The position numbers were made by a program, and so were the translations under genes. 12,252 nt of DNA from Psilocybe azurescens (taxonomy: Eukaryota > Basidiomycota > Agaricomycetes > Agaricales > Agrocybaceae), in NCBI GenBank assembly GCA_023853785.1, contig JAJIRX010000690.1, positions 1 through 12,252 of the forward strand, read 5' to 3'. Shown here piece by piece: positions 1 to 7,755 of this stretch; position 1 is the stretch's first letter, and each line of letters starts with the position of its first letter. The notes under the pieces were generated by a model. It was not told the origin of the DNA and searched no databases. It saw only the letters and a program-made list of their open reading frames with translations.

Positions 1-96
1 TGGAGGGCTTGAGGAGCCGTTTGCCTGTGAGGACGAAAGGGGGTGTTATTATGGCAAGGAAAAAGGGAAAGAATAAAGAAAAGCAACGCAACGCAC

Positions 97-370
97 CTTC
101 ATCTTCCGCTTCTTGTTATCCCGTCGTCGTCGTCGTCGTCGTCATCGTCCGCCTTGGGCTTGAACATCTCTTCGTCTTCTCATTGTCGTCCTCGACCATC
201 CCGATGTCCTCGTCAGCCTTTTCCTTCTTGATCTTTGGCTTTTTCGCCTTCTTCCCACTGCCCTCCTCCCTGTCCTCCTCCTCCTTAGCCTCCTCCTTAG
301 CCTCCTCATCCCCCTCCCCATCCCTCTCCACGCCCTCCTCCACTTTCGGCTTAATCGTGGCCCCGCTCAC
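97..370 (-). other. acidic/lysine-rich insert in the PCNA reading frame
   Basis: Directly after the PCNA strand ending VILRQS, where other PCNAs have a loop of roughly ten residues, the minus strand encodes a stretch rich in E, D and K: KPKVEEGVERDGEGDEEA, then EEAKEEEDREEGSGKKAKK, PKIKKEKADEDIGM, FKPKAD, a run of eight or more aspartates, and DNKKRKMK. It ends at a good splice donor (96-91). Base composition and the following intron argue that this is real exon. The KKAKKPKIKK and NKKRK clusters look like nuclear-localisation-type basic patches. At least two frame breaks fall inside it. I do not know a function for the insert. Confidence 0.65.
123..149 (+). repeat. GTC trinucleotide tract (poly-Asp codons on the minus strand)
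   Basis: There are seven perfect GTC units, then ATC and GTC. Read on the minus strand they are GAC/GAT codons giving an aspartate run inside the PCNA insert, so this is a coding microsatellite likely to vary in length. Confidence 0.85.
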
Positions 371-653
371 ATGCCCCCATCGCTCTGCCGCAATATCACG
401 CTCCCATTCGGCACCTCGCCGTCGCTCGTGAACCGCACGCCCTCCTTGGAGACCTCGATGCGCACGCTCTCGCCAAGCTGGAGAGGTCGCGCACGATGCG
501 CGTGAACTCGGACGAGGGAGCGTGACGCGCGCGTCGTATTCGGTCTCGGGGACGGTGAGGGTGTCGGCATCAATATCCATGAGCTTCATGCCGTGTTTCG
601 TCGACGCGGTCAGAGTCTAGGGGAGGGAGGTTAGATGGGGTGAGGAGAAGAGA

Positions 654-656
<3 letters not shown>

Positions 657-684
<28 letters not shown>
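657..684 (+). repeat. 28-base poly-G tract (poly-C within a PCNA intron)
   Basis: There are 28 consecutive G on the plus strand. They lie inside the 153-bp intron 617-769 of the minus-strand PCNA gene, upstream of its CTAAC branch site, so in the transcript they are a C run. The exact length is probably unreliable. Confidence 0.9.
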
Positions 685-819
685 AGGAAAGAAGGGCGAA
701 AATAAGGAAAGGACGCGACAAGCCCATGCCACATAAACGCAAAAATAAAAAAGCAGAACAAAAACGCACTTTTCGCTTCATACACCAGATTCAGCACGTC
801 CGCCTCGCATGGTCACGTC

Positions 820-825
820 ACGCGT
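820..825. promoter_or_regulatory. ACGCGT, MluI cell-cycle box-like site
   Basis: ACGCGT lies about 15 bases 5' of the first recognisable PCNA codon, next to a TCACGTCA-like sequence (813-820). MBF-type factors bind ACGCGT upstream of replication genes, including PCNA genes, in ascomycete yeasts. Here it sits where PCNA coding sequence should be, so it may mark a promoter moved next to a truncated gene, or be chance. A second ACGCGT occurs at about 1760. Confidence 0.3.
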
Positions 826-984
826 AACAATGTTCGCGGAAATTTCATTCCCCGCGCGGTCCCTTGTGCTTTTTTACTTTTACTTAGCTGCAACTCGTAT
901 TCTATTCCGCACTGCTCTCTCCTATCCCGCTCGCTTTGATCTCTTGACAACTTCTAATGAACGAATATGACTGCTACTTGATAA

Positions 985-1059
985 ATGGCACTCGAGCAAA
1001 TGCATGCGTCCCGGGCAGGGCAGCGCAAGCAGCGGCTCATCGAGGCTGAGACGGAGTAG
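985..1059 (+). CDS. short unassigned open frame (24 codons)
   Basis: An ATG-started frame reads MALEQMHASR, then AGQRKQRLIEAETE and a TAG. Beyond the stop the sequence continues with GAG/GCT/GAA-like codons in shifted frames, as if an Ala/Glu-rich helical segment had been broken. It could be a first exon or a remnant. I do not recognise a family, and it is too short to judge. Confidence 0.15.
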   Translation: MALEQMHASRAGQRKQRLIEAETE

Positions 1060-1129
1060 GCTGCCTAGGAAGCTGAGGCCCCATATGACCAAGGTTCGTC
1101 TCATTCTTGTTCTCTTCCTCGGTGTCATA

Positions 1130-1231
1130 CAATTAAATCTTATGTTGTTATTAGGATCAAAGGCAGTTGCTGATGCAGTGCAACTAAACTTTATGTTGTT
1201 ATTAGGAGCAAAGACAGCTGTTGATGCAGCC
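1130..1231 (+). repeat. tandem duplication of a 51-bp unit
   Basis: Copy 1 (1130-1180) and copy 2 (1181-1231) match at 42 of 51 positions, and seven of the nine differences are transitions. The length is a multiple of three. In the frame open across both, the copies read QLNLMLLLGSKAVADAV and QLNFMLLLGAKTAVDAA, with mostly synonymous or conservative changes. The repeat ends just 5' of, and overlaps, the first ATG (1224) of the next coding region. Confidence 0.8.
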
Positions 1232-2730
1232 GTTTGCCACTGTGAAAGTCGAGTTCGCTGATCTCGACGGTCTGCGCTCCAGGTACTGTGCCCTACTCGT
1301 GCCCTGCGTGCTTATAAACGTTCTTCGTTCACTCAAGCCACTGTCTGCTGCTGCCCGTCAATGGCAACGTCAATGGAACCGCCCATACCACTACCAACAG
1401 CAACAGCAACACATTCGTAGTCCTCACCAACACCGGCCTCGCCTCCTTCTCCGTAGACGACACCATCCGCGTCTCCTCTTCCTCCTCTTCTTCGCGCTTG
1501 CTGTTCCCGCCCTCCATGTCCTTCCCCTCCCCTTCCTCCCATACCCTATCCGCGGCCCTCCCTCGGCTCGACGAGGCCGCACGGTGAAACGCCAGAAACC
1601 CATGACAGCGACTACGACGAAGAGCGAAGAGCTCGTTTCGCATCGCGACGCGCCCTCTCCGCCTTCTTCCACCTCGAGTTCGGGTTCGGGTTCCATCTCC
1701 ACTTCTATTTCCACTTCGAGTTCGACTTTGAGGTCCACTTCGACGCTCCCCTTTCCTTCACGCGTAACTGCAACCCCTCCATTCTCCCCTGCTCCTACCC
1801 CTGCTCCACCCGCCTCGGGCTTTCACTTACGATCTGATAGGGCCCTCTATGCAGACGCATCCCCCGACTCGGACGCAGGCGCAGCCCTCGATGACGCAAA
1901 CGCAAACTCCGACGAGGAAGACGAAGACGAAGACCCGCTCTCCTCTCCCTCTCCCTCCTCCCTCCTTCGCCCCCCCCTCACCATCTCCATCCACACCATC
2001 GCTGAGGGAATGCAGATCGCCAGCTATAATATTAACACCATCATCATGCGCGCAATGGTTGCGTCTGCCGCTTCGTCGTTGTCAGCATCGTCGTCCTCAT
2101 CGGCTGCCCCGAGCTCTGTGATATCACCGTTTGCGGCAGCGTGGAAGCAGGAGCACGCGCGTGCCAGCACGGACATGGACGCGGACGCAGACATGGACAC
2201 GAGGGCGAGGGCGTCACGATCGGCGCGGGAGAGGTTACGGGTGTTGCTGGGCGGGGGCGGGGACGCCGACGCCGACGCCTACTGCAACGATGAGCCGTCG
2301 CGATCTTCTTTAATCCATTTTATCCTTCTTCTTACGCCGGCAATAACGACAGTAGCAGCAGCAGCGATGCGCTGTATATATTCATCATAGACTCCTTTCT
2401 GATCTGTCCTACAACTACAACTGCATCAATATCCACATCTACGACTTCGCGATCACGTTCTCATTCTCGTTCTGGTAATCCCATTTCCAGATATCATGCA
2501 TACCCTGACCCTCGCAACTGCATTCTCGTTCTTATTATCACCCACCCGCCTCCCCCCTACAATAACGACAACTGTCACGAAGACAGCGACCAAGTGCATG
2601 ACCAAGTGCACGACTACTCCTGTTCTATAGATGAAGATGGGGATAGGGATAGGCATGGGGATGGGGATGCGATGACGTTCGCGTCCATGTCTATGCCATT
2701 GAACCCGAACCTGAATGCAAGTCCAAGTCC
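1224..2730 (+). pseudogene. GC3-biased coding region with frame breaks; possibly Rad1-like checkpoint clamp subunit
   Basis: Codon third positions are strongly C-biased in successive plus-strand frames, showing real coding sequence: 1224-1282 (MQPFATVKVEFADLDGLRS), about 1338-1584 (NTFVVLTNTGLASFSVDDTI and a Ser/Pro tail), about 1586-1834 (ETPETHDSDYDEERRARF, then alternating F/H/E codons) and about 1830-2390 (acidic patch, then RPPLTISIHTIAEGMQIASY and NINTIIMRA). The frame changes at 1283-1337 could be a 55-bp intron (GT..AAG); those near 1584 and 1800-1835 look like indels. Around 2490-2640 a further stretch reads HTLTLATAF, later IDEDGD. The order of an LDxLRS helix, a TFVVLTNTGL-x-FSVDD strand pair, an acidic linker and PLTxxxHTIAEG followed by NINT loosely resembles eukaryotic Rad1 of the 9-1-1 clamp. 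That family call is inference by eye and weak; coding capacity is better supported. Confidence 0.35.
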
Positions 2731-2990
2731 AAGGGCGATTCGGAAACAACGGCGGCGGCGGCTATCCCAGACTCGCGCTCGGACACACCAAGCACGAACA
2801 CGAGGGGGTTGAGGAACGATAGCGCGATGACGAGGGGGATGCAGGTGTGAGATGAAGTTGGAGTTGGAGTTGGAGGTACTGGTTGAACAGGCGGCACGCA
2901 CGCACAGAGTGTGAGTAGGTGAGGCTGAGGGCTGAGGTCTGAGGGCCCCTATCGTCAGCGCCGGCGTCGGAAGCTGGGCCATGGGTCCTG
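2440..2990. other. low-complexity region with GAT/GGG and TTGGAG-type repeats
   Basis: This stretch is dominated by simple patterns: repeated TTCTCATTCTCG-like blocks (about 2458-2476), GATGGGGATAGG repeats (2634-2672), CGG repeats (2751-2760) and GTTGGA repeats (2855-2874). Long open frames exist on both strands because of composition and overlap each other. The first part may encode the end of the preceding gene; the rest has no supported gene. Confidence 0.5.
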
Positions 2991-3420
2991 TTAATGCTCG
3001 CTCGTGGTATCAATCCAAACGCGGATGGAGGAGGCAACTGTCACACTTGTACGTGGCGTGTGCGCTTTACGCGTTACTCGATACTGTATACAGTATCTAC
3101 GTTTTCGGCAGCCCGGTTGTCGGTGACCGCCCATTCGCGACTCGCTGTCGCTTTCGGTACCACTGTGTGTGAGGGACGGGGAAGGGACGGGGTTGTTACC
3201 TGTGCGCTCCTTTCTTTTGCATCGTTGATGCTCGTCTCCTCACTCACCTCATCACGGGCTCCATCCATTCCCCCGCTCACTCTGGCTCGTCATATCTCTC
3301 GTCTATCCACATATTGTCCGCGCCCCCGGTTCCTCCTTATGTCTTTGCCCCTGTCCATCCGTTCTATCTATTGCTATTGCTCTGCGCCCATCCTCTCGCA
3401 TTCCGCATACACCTAAAAAC
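2991..3420. other. no confident gene; short open frames only
   Basis: Two overlapping plus-strand frames are open here. One (2981-3172) contains VYSIYVFGSPVVGDRPFA, which resembles the strand after the nucleophile in class 3 lipases, but no GHSLGG-type nucleophile elbow is visible where it should be. It may be a decayed fragment or chance. The region also holds an 18-bp palindrome at 3080-3097 and a GGGACGGGGAA-type tandem at 3173-3191. Confidence 0.3.
3080..3097. repeat. perfect 18-bp palindrome
   Basis: GATACTGTATACAGTATC is its own reverse complement. It could be a dimeric protein binding site or chance; there is no supported gene next to it. Confidence 0.85.
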
Positions 3421-3771
3421 GCGTCCCATATAGGGTCTGTCAGTCAGTCACCATAGCTGAAATCGATCAGAATCTCACTCATAGCGCGAACTTCGCGTTC
3501 GAACCAGAATACTGATACTGATACTTAAACTCGAACTCCGCTTCTAGAATGAAACAAAATGAAACGGTGACGACACTTACGATGGATTTTTTTATATGCA
3601 TTCCTTTTATAATTGCGAGGATGAATATTCATCCATTCGGCCACGGCCACGGCCATGGCAACGGTGTAGCTCTCGTTCATGACATTTATGACTGCTAATT
3701 AGCTTTCCTCATCGCGTCTATTTTTTTCCCTCGTCTTCTTCACTCATCTGGTGTGTTGTCCGCCGTGTTCT

Positions 3772-3799
3772 CATCCATCATCCATCATCCGTCATCCAT
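3772..3799 (+). repeat. heptamer tandem repeat (CATCCAT)4
   Basis: There are four consecutive 7-bp units, the third reading CATCCGT. It is a short microsatellite in intergenic DNA. Confidence 0.8.
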
Positions 3800-4341
3800 C
3801 ATAGATCGCTGTCGCTGTCCTCGGTTTTCCCTATATATGTAATACCCGAACTATACAAGTACATACCCCAGACTTGACGAAAATCATGTAATCTCAGTCC
3901 TGTTCTATATGTATGCTCACCGTAGATTTCAGGCGTCTGAATCGCACCTTCCCATGACGAGGCCTACGGGGGTGTTGTTGACCTGTTGATTTTGGTAGAA
4001 TTGGTGTGCTGATACGTGATGAGCGCGTTAGGGCTCCCCCTTTAAATGTGATATAATAAGCTAGGGTCAATAACTAATTGCGATTGATGGGACCACTGCT
4101 GCGCGAATAGAAGGGCGCGGGTGAGGGCAGAATGCAGTGTGTGTTGTGTTATGGGGTTCCGGTAGGGAAAGTATGGATGGATGGATCGGCGGGGTAGGGT
4201 GAATGAGGTAGAATGTGCGTGGTGACGGTGCTGTCCTTCTTGCCGCTGAGCCAAAGAGTTTCCGGTGGTCTTATATCAAAATCTTTAAAGGCCCCAAACG
4301 CCCTTATACCCAGACGGAGTCAATCGAGGCGAAAGAGAACA

Positions 4342-4367
4342 AAAGGATGACGAAAGGATGACGAAAG
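4342..4367 (+). repeat. 11-bp direct tandem repeat
   Basis: AAAGGATGACG occurs twice head to tail (4342-4352 and 4353-4363) and is followed by AAAG, the start of a third unit. Confidence 0.75.
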
Positions 4368-4940
4368 AACTTGTCATGGCTCTGCCTCGCTTGGTGTGGC
4401 CTTAACCCGTCCTGTTGAGCGATATAGGAAAGTAAAATGGAACAGAGAAGAAACATATGTACACTGAATACCACGCCCAGATAAGTGTGCTATCTCGACC
4501 CAACGGACGGTATCGCATGTCGGATGTTAGTATGATTCATTTGAGCGGTACCTGCATTGTCTGATATTGTTGATAATCTCGTTATAATCCTTTATTTCAA
4601 TTTGTCTCTGTTACGAACTAAATTTCATAGATATTTTGGAATACAAAAGGTTACATATGAGGCCAGGAAATAAAATTTAAAATGAGATAAGTACTAGACA
4701 TCTCGACTATTGCCTCGGTGTTGTCAAATTTAATGTTGATTCCTCCAACAGCGCCGAACTCCAAATAGTAGATATAAATTTAAATCACAGAAAAAAAAAA
4801 TCTTGGAAAATGGAATAAGGAAAAAATGCCCGAATTATCACTGTAGGGGTGTAAGCAGCCTCAGACTTGCTTGTCACCAAACATGCCATCCGCGTTAGAC
4901 GCCTTCTTTACTTCAATTACCGGTGTCGGTTCCGCATCAT

Positions 4941-6193
4941 CTACCTGAACAAAGAGTTAACGTCTCCTCCAGTGGCGGTTCCACTGCGGCCGCTACCACT
5001 CCCTTGCTGTGATCCAAATTCCAAGTCGCCGGATATGTGAGTGAGAGTGGCTGATGCCACTGAGTTATTGTCATTTGTAGCAATTCTGGCCACCAGAATT
5101 GTTGGTGCCATCCCCTACTTCTAGGTTAGAGACACAGGATGTGCATATCAGCATTAGAAGGTACATACCGAGACAACAGTGAGAATTGCTCCCACGTAAC
5201 ATTCAGCTTGGCTCAAGGGAGATCCCAGCACAATGAGTGATGGAACACCATAAATGATGGCGTCGAGGAGGAGTACCATTGAGTAAGCTGCAGCTGACTC
5301 GATTATGATTGTTGCAATGTGGTTGAATAATCTTCTGGACGATGGATCACGTCTTTGGGAAACAGAATGTATTCTGTACCCAATAATAAATGTTGCAGTC
5401 ACAGTGGTGCCCAATGACACAAATGTCAGAGCACTTGTAGTATTGTTGTATAGACTGGTGTTTGCATCACTAGTTATAAGACAGAATTTAATATCCAAAA
5501 CAGTTGCCGCAACATTGAGCCCTGCAATGATATGTCATTACTACAAATGATTATGCTGAACTTTCATCCATGAAGCTCACCTAATTCCGCGACGAAAAGT
5601 ATCAATGGAACCAAAATCGCCCAGAATGATTGTCCCCAGACGTGGTAGCATCTCCATATCTGTCAAGATGTTTATGAAAATTGAGTAATAATAAATGACA
5701 GTAACATACCAATAGTCCGTCAGAAATAATCAACAAGGAATTCTGTAGAAAGTCATTGAGTACCCAGATCCATTCAAGGCCGTACCCCACTGTGCCCCAA
5801 AAGATCGATTCGCGCGTGTTTCCATTGGTTACAATTGTCCAATTGATGTAGTACCAGTCTATAATAAACTCCAAAAAGCATAGAAAATACAGCACAGAAA
5901 TGGCAGAAAGAACGACGCAACGGTTCAAGTTTGCAGGCTTTTTGGATACTGTAAGAAACGTTATTAATACAGTTTCTTTTCTTTTCAAGTTGAAGGGCAG
6001 AACTCACAGTAAATGTACATCGTTCCTCCGTATACCATGCTGTAAATTCCTGACACACATAAGTTTGTGGGGTTGTTATTCATAGAAGTGGAGATGTACC
6101 CGTGAGAAAATAAAAAAACATTGAACTATTGAGGTTGCCGCTAATCTCATTCTCTTGAACGTTGACCGGGTATGGAATATCAGCCATAGACAT
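4941..6193 (-). CDS. seven-helix integral membrane protein of an agaricomycete hypothetical family, six exons
   Basis: The spliced frame is intact: exons 6193-6100, 6049-6008, 5948-5710, 5659-5581, 5521-5170/5169 and 5114-4941; introns of 50, 59, 50, 59 and 54 bp, all GT..AG with kept phase. It encodes about 326 residues from MSMADIPYPV. Seven hydrophobic segments lie at roughly residues 25-46, 57-80, 97-125, 136-158, 181-203, 219-243 and 258-281. A short N-terminus precedes helix 1, and the Ser/Gly-rich tail after helix 7 is probably cytosolic. A signature-like SDGLLIWRCYHVWGQSFWA spans the end of helix 3 and the next loop. Similar proteins form large uncharacterised families in mushroom genomes; I do not assign a ligand or function. 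N-glycosylation-type NTS/NNT sites lie before helix 5. The start is supported by reading-frame continuity and an upstream TATA-like tract. The last exon could instead end at 4861 (see findings). Confidence 0.8.
5081..5101. repeat. 9-bp inverted repeat with 3-base loop inside exon 6
   Basis: CAATTCTGG and CCAGAATTG flank CCA. The repeat falls in the codons for TILVARIAT of the membrane-protein gene, so it may simply reflect coding sequence, although RNA could form a stable hairpin here. Confidence 0.7.
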
Positions 6194-6240
6194 TGTGCGC
6201 TGCTTTAGAGCTGATAAATTTACTCCACCGAACACTTTCC

Positions 6241-6249
6241 TATATATAT
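6241..6249 (-). promoter_or_regulatory. TATA-like tract upstream of the membrane-protein gene
   Basis: TATATATAT lies about 48 bp 5' of the ATG (6193-6191) on the minus strand, a reasonable place for a TATA box with a short leader. Confidence 0.4.
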
Positions 6250-7577
6250 CAGATGACTTGTCTCAAGCTAATTATCATATTAATTTTCACGCACAGTTGC
6301 CATGGATGTTTCGACAAATCGTCCTGGCACTACCATGATTCAACCTCCTCACTTACCGGAAATGCGGTCATGTCTTCGCCCGAAACCCTTGGAACCCATG
6401 TTGCCTTTCACGAGAAACTGACTCAGTATACCAGTTACGGACTTGTCCAGAAATATTTCCATCTATTTATGGTGCCTATTGTATGTCCAAGCTCAGCACT
6501 CACGATAGTCAACCTTTATGACCTTCATGATGTATTCAGACTCTTGAGCCATCGTCGATTCATTCGCCACTCTGGATTTCGTCAGTACGGGGGGAGCACA
6601 GATACGGTATCTCATTTACAAGTAGGCAGCCTTAGGTGATCGTTGGTCCGCCATCACTTTTCCCCTAAACATGCGATACTCTTACAATGGTACTCCAATC
6701 AACTGAGGCACATGTATCGGCTCTGATGAAGTAACGGGATCATCTGATACCAAGGCCGAATTGAGCTCGAGGTACTTACAAAGTAAATAGAACAGTGCCC
6801 AAAATAGCATTTCGCGATCATCATGCAGGGATTATACTGTACCTGATACCGAAACTAGGAGGTGAATCAGCTCACTTCGTTTGGAGGATCTGTTTCCGGC
6901 GTACGAGTATCTCACCTTAATTGATCTGATATAAATGGCCAGCTGTTGTATGCAAAAATTAAAGGAGATCACAATACTACTAAAGTAAAAGTCGAACCAT
7001 GATCCATGAGGTTTTGGAATGGGACAAGGCAGAGCAAGGCAGAGGAAGATGTCGATGGATCAAAGGTGGGTGAAAAATTCGGCGCGGTAGGATAATGCAA
7101 CTTTTGTATGAATGGGGCGGAGAGCGTGGTCGATCCAAGTTGTTGCTATGTTGAAGCTTGAGTGTTCGATGTAAGTTCATCCTCAATGGCCACAGGACCA
7201 CATCCTTTCCCACGATCAGGTCTAATACTTCTAGCGTCCCCTGTACCTCCCCCACCATCATGATTCATTCAAGCTATTTGGGAATCATTTATACACCGTT
7301 GTACCAACAACCACGTGGGATTAGTGTCTGCCTGTTTCACAGTGCACGTTTTAGTTACTTTCTATATTGCAGGGACGAATGTGACATGGCCGAAAATATC
7401 GCATAGAAGATCAGTGACTCTCTATTGCTTTGTGCTTGAGTGACTGTAAATAGACCAGTGTAGAACTTTATGCATGTGCTCTGAAAACATGACCACATGC
7501 TTCTCAACAGTCGTATTATCGACTAGAAAATTGGAGCGCTCCGCATGAAGCCCGTGAATGAGAGGAGGTCGGTGAAC
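6250..7577. other. 1.3 kb without a defensible gene; possible exon remnants on the minus strand
   Basis: On the minus strand five good fungal splice donors occur within 560 bp (starting at 6915, 6779, 6619, 6503 and 6356), each with an AG acceptor 35-80 bp further on. One open segment (7020-6916) reads SWFDFYFSSIVISFN, then IQQLAIYIRSIK, before the donor at 6915. I could not join these into a continuous protein or match them to a family. Open frames at 6193-6639 (plus) and 6980-7261 (minus) have no domain support. A 10-bp palindrome GGAGCGCTCC lies at 7533-7542, close to the retrotransposon insertion point. Confidence 0.35.
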
Positions 7578-7582
7578 TATTG

Positions 7583-7602
7583 GGAATGTGCTCGGACATT
7601 CC
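7583..7602. repeat. perfect 7-bp inverted repeat near the LTR 5' edge
   Basis: GGAATGT and ACATTCC flank GCTCGG. The same structure is at 12052-12071 in the right LTR. Near-terminal palindromes of this kind could matter for integrase recognition or RNA folding. Confidence 0.8.
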
Positions 7603-7723
7603 ACACATTTATCTTGAAGATTTATCTTATTAATACTCTTACTAATATTATCTCGGCCTCGGCTATGCCATACATAGAAATATTTAGACGCTGGTAGATT
7701 ATTCTAGTTACAGTAGATACATG

Positions 7724-7730
7724 TATATAA
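7724..7730 (+). promoter_or_regulatory. LTR TATA box
   Basis: TATATAA lies in the 3' third of the left LTR, 26 bp before AATAAA. It is the expected core promoter for the genomic RNA and is repeated in the right LTR. Confidence 0.65.
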
Positions 7731-7749
7731 GTAGCTGCGAAGTTTGTAC

Positions 7750-7755
7750 AATAAA
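7750..7755 (+). promoter_or_regulatory. LTR polyadenylation signal AATAAA
   Basis: This AATAAA lies downstream of the TATA box; the right LTR copy (12217-12222) would direct 3' end formation of the element RNA. Confidence 0.6.

Larger units (their letters stand above)
1..806 (-). pseudogene. PCNA: PCNA sliding clamp gene, 5'-truncated, frame-broken, running off the left edge
   Basis: PCNA is the homotrimeric DNA clamp that tethers replicative polymerases and repair factors in the nucleus. On the minus strand 806-770 reads EADVLNLVYEAK. An intron (769-617; GTGCGT donor, CTAAC branch, CCCTAG acceptor) joins it to 616 onward, which reads SDRVDEHG, MKLMDIDADTLTVPETEYD, ARVTLP, SSEFTRIVRDLS and ESVRIEVSKEGVRFTSDGE, ending VILRQS. 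This is the interdomain connector and second domain of PCNA. A charged insert of about 85 residues follows, then an intron (96-25, GTGCGT..CACAG) and a few codons of the next exon. The conserved blocks lie in three frames. I place single-base breaks near 598 (extra A), 538 and 483 (missing C), between about 380 and 365, near 155, and near 119. About 95 N-terminal residues are absent upstream, where I find only promoter-like sequence. Family identity is very secure; whether it is a pseudogene or a poorly sequenced functional gene is open. Confidence 0.85.
3421..4860. other. intergenic DNA, AT-richer, with short simple repeats
   Basis: I see no credible gene in these 1.4 kb. Open frames are short and lack domain or codon-bias support. 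The region holds a CATCCAT heptamer tandem (3772-3799), GGCCAC repeats (about 3640-3655), GATG repeats near 4170-4183 and an 11-bp tandem at 4342-4363. TTTATT at 4590-4595 reads AATAAA on the minus strand and could serve the membrane-protein gene, though it is about 350 bp beyond that gene's stop. Confidence 0.6.

Noticed and set aside
123..149. CRISPR-like or satellite array
   Set aside because: It is a plain trinucleotide tract without spacers and has a coding explanation.
9..431. 140-codon plus-strand open frame rich in Ser and Val
   Set aside because: It is the antisense of the acidic PCNA insert; GAG/GAC codons on the minus strand give CTC/GTC on the plus strand.
1329..1738. Overlapping minus-strand frames of Glu/Val- and Arg-rich composition
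   Set aside because: Third-position C bias favours the plus strand here; the minus frames mirror repetitive TTC/CAC codons.
2453..3037. Several minus-strand frames with Met/Pro/Ile or Ser/Asn repeats
   Set aside because: They overlap each other in different frames and come from simple sequence; no domain is visible.
3488..3512. GTTCGAAC sequence resembling a tRNA T-loop/B box
   Set aside because: Flanking bases cannot form a T stem and no acceptor, D arm or anticodon arm is found on either strand.
4042..4254. 70-codon minus-strand open frame
   Set aside because: Composition is His/Ser/Pro-rich without codon bias, splice context or recognisable motif.
6193..6639. 148-codon plus-strand open frame with a hydrophobic start
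   Set aside because: It begins at the start codon region of the opposite-strand membrane gene and runs through several minus-strand splice signals; no family features.
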